The translations under genes and the position numbers were made by a program. From Thermus altitudinis (lineage in GTDB: Bacteria > Deinococcota > Deinococci > Deinococcales > Thermaceae), in NCBI RefSeq assembly GCF_022760835.1, contig NZ_JAKTNQ010000010.1, positions 1-64,000 on the forward strand: a DNA stretch of 64,000 bases, in the 5' to 3' direction. Within the stretch, counting starts at the first letter, position 1, and each line of letters begins with the position of its first letter. The notes under the pieces were generated by a model. That model was not told the DNA's origin, made no database searches, and was given only the letters and a program-made list of their open reading frames with translations. Below are positions 62,610 to 64,000 of this stretch, piece after piece.

Positions 62610-63890
62610 ATGTTGCTCATCAAAAACGTCAAGCTGGTGGACGCCCTTGGGGAAAGGGGTCCTGTGGACGTACTCATCGGGGAAGGCCGGATCCTGAGCC
62701 TCCATGGCGGGAAGGCGGAAACGGTCATGGACGGCAGGGGCCTTTACCTTGCCCCTGGCTTTGTGGACCTCCACGCCCACCTTAGGGAACCGGGCCAGGA
62801 GGTGAAGGAGGAGCTTTCCACGGGGCTTCTTGCCGCCGTGCGGGGCGGGTACACGGACATCGTCTCCATGCCCAACACTTCCCCGCCCGTGGATACCCCC
62901 GAGGCGGTGCGGGCCCTAAGGAAGAAGGCCCAGGCCCTGGGCCTAGCCCGGCTCCACCCGGCCGCGGCCCTAACCCAAGCCCAAGAGGGAAAGGCCCTCA
63001 CGGAAGCCGGCCTCCTGAAGGAGGCTGGGGCCTCCCTCCTCACCGACGACGGCCACACCAATGAGGATGCGGGGATCTTGGCGGCGGGGCTCTTGCAGGC
63101 CTCCCCCTTGGGCCTACCCGTGGCGGTGCATGCGGAGGACGCCTCCTTGCGCCGGGGCGGGGTGATGAACGACGGTCCTCTAGCCGACCTCCTAGGCCTT
63201 CCCGGAAACCCCCCGGAGGCGGAGGTTGCCCGGATCGCCCGGGACCTGGAGGTCCTGCGCTACGCCCTGCGCCGCAGCCCGAAAAGGCCCCACCTCCACA
63301 TCCAGCACCTTTCCACCAAGCGCGGACTAGAGCTCCTGCGGGAGGCCAAGAGGGCCGGGCTTCCCGTAACCGCCGAGGCCACCCCCCACCACCTTACCCT
63401 CACCGAGGAGGCCCTCCGCTCCTTTGACCCCCTTTTCAAGGTCGCCCCACCCCTCCGCACCCCAGAGGACGTGGAAGCCCTTATAGAAGGGCTTCTAGAC
63501 GGCACCCTGGACGCCATCGCCACCGACCACGCCCCCCACACCCAGGCGGAGAAGGAGATGGACCTCCTAAGGGCTCCTTTTGGGATTCCCAGCCTCGAGG
63601 TGGCCTTCCCCCTCCTTTACACCGAGCTTCACCTGAAGCAGGGCTTCCCCCTAAGCCGCCTGGTGGAGCTTTTCACCGATGGCCCAAGGAAGGTCCTCGG
63701 CCTCAAGCCCCTGCACCTGGAGGAGGGCGCCGAGGCCAGCCTGGTCCTGCTGGACCCCAAGGAACGCCCCGTGAACCCCAAGGCCTTCGCCTCCAAAGCC
63801 CGCTTCTCCCCTTGGACAGGCTGGGTCTTAGGGGGGTGGCCGGTCCTAACCCTGGTGGAGGGACGGGCGGTATACCAGGCGCTGGCGTGA
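62610..63890 (+). CDS. pyrC: Dihydroorotase
   Basis: 426 residues, type I dihydroorotase of the amidohydrolase superfamily. Zinc ligands in [14 protein letters not shown], then [31 protein letters not shown] and the catalytic Asp in ATDHAPHT. It cyclises carbamoyl aspartate to dihydroorotate. Ribosome site AAAGGAGG. Third gene of the pyr operon. Confidence 0.95.
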   Translation: MLLIKNVKLVDALGERGPVDVLIGEGRILSLHGGKAETVMDGRGLYLAPGFVDLHAHLREPGQEVKEELSTGLLAAVRGGYTDIVSMPNTSPPVDTPEAVRALRKKAQALGLARLHPAAALTQAQEGKALTEAGLLKEAGASLLTDDGHTNEDAGILAAGLLQASPLGLPVAVHAEDASLRRGGVMNDGPLADLLGLPGNPPEAEVARIARDLEVLRYALRRSPKRPHLHIQHLSTKRGLELLREAKRAGLPVTAEATPHHLTLTEEALRSFDPLFKVAPPLRTPEDVEALIEGLLDGTLDAIATDHAPHTQAEKEMDLLRAPFGIPSLEVAFPLLYTELHLKQGFPLSRLVELFTDGPRKVLGLKPLHLEEGAEASLVLLDPKERPVNPKAFASKARFSPWTGWVLGGWPVLTLVEGRAVYQALA

Positions 63891-64000
63891 CCGGGTCCCC
63901 TGGAAGCCAACCCGCAGGGGCCTCGCCGGGAAGGGGTGGGCTGGTCCACCGCCTGGGCCTGGCGCCAGGTCCTCCCGGTGGAAGGGGGGCTGGCCCGTGG
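63891..64000 (+). other. Downstream sequence, possibly start of another gene
   Basis: A frame continuing to the window edge reads LEANPQGPRREGVGWSTAWA and on to LPVEGGLARG with plausible Thermus codon use. There is no convincing start codon or ribosome site, and I recognise no family. It may be the 5' end of the next operon gene. Confidence 0.25.

Overview
The window is a high-GC chromosome segment from a Thermus species. The proteins read like close relatives of Thermus thermophilus HB8/HB27 proteins as I remember them (SecA, MetG, HolA, TsaD, SpeE, PyrR). Menaquinone synthesis is of the futalosine type (MqnC). Many genes show the pattern TANNNT, then 6-7 bases, then ATG/GTG with no ribosome binding site, which points to leaderless transcripts. 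The presence of nor genes suggests a partially denitrifying strain. All identifications are by reading and memory of the families; nothing was searched.

Bases 1-8900 form a nitric-oxide/respiration island. On the minus strand lie a decayed c-type cytochrome remnant and a complete norC-norB-norH operon. On the plus strand lie a YbaN/DUF454 gene and a second, very unusual heme-copper enzyme: a tiny membrane subunit, a CuA subunit II and a ba3-like subunit I. In subunit I the active-site Tyr is replaced by Gln and one low-spin heme His by Lys. It is followed by an Rrf2-type regulator with three Cys, a stand-alone ScdA/RIC N-terminal domain, a cupin, a small four-helix protein resembling a heme-copper oxidase fragment, and a YwiC-like membrane protein. 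FNR/DNR-like boxes precede norC, DUF454 and the ScdA_N gene. Perfect inverted repeats overlap the promoters of the second reductase and of the Rrf2 gene.

Bases 8900-30900 are mostly core genes: an HtrA-like protease, a P1 peptidase, a class II aldolase-like protein with a zinc dehydrogenase, ftsX plus an EnvC-like factor opposite hpf-ftsE, ctpA, metG with a structured leader, rpiA-bcp, a DUF355 protein, mqnC, trpBA, thyX, ligA, and a BMP-type nucleoside transporter (binding protein and double ATPase, no permease here).

Bases 30900-50900 carry three Lpt-like envelope proteins, a FemAB transferase, a response regulator, pheA, a CBS-ACT protein, a small barrel-like protein, OmpH/Skp, ftsK, a catalytically dead-looking SpeD directly before speE, a DsbA-like protein, a Kef-type antiporter, yebC, secA, tsaD, a VWA protein and small proteins.

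Bases 50900-54550 are a small accessory block: two unrecognised membrane proteins and a lipoprotein with 14 propeller-like repeats. Bases 54700-64000 return to core metabolism: glutaryl-CoA-type dehydrogenase, holA, tldD-tldE, the remnant of a hydroxyacid dehydrogenase, a TauE/SafE permease, an SPW-repeat protein, and the pyrR-pyrB-pyrC operon with a PyrR attenuator leader but without the bbc gene reported in Thermus ZO5. No rRNA, tRNA, CRISPR array or insertion sequence was recognised.
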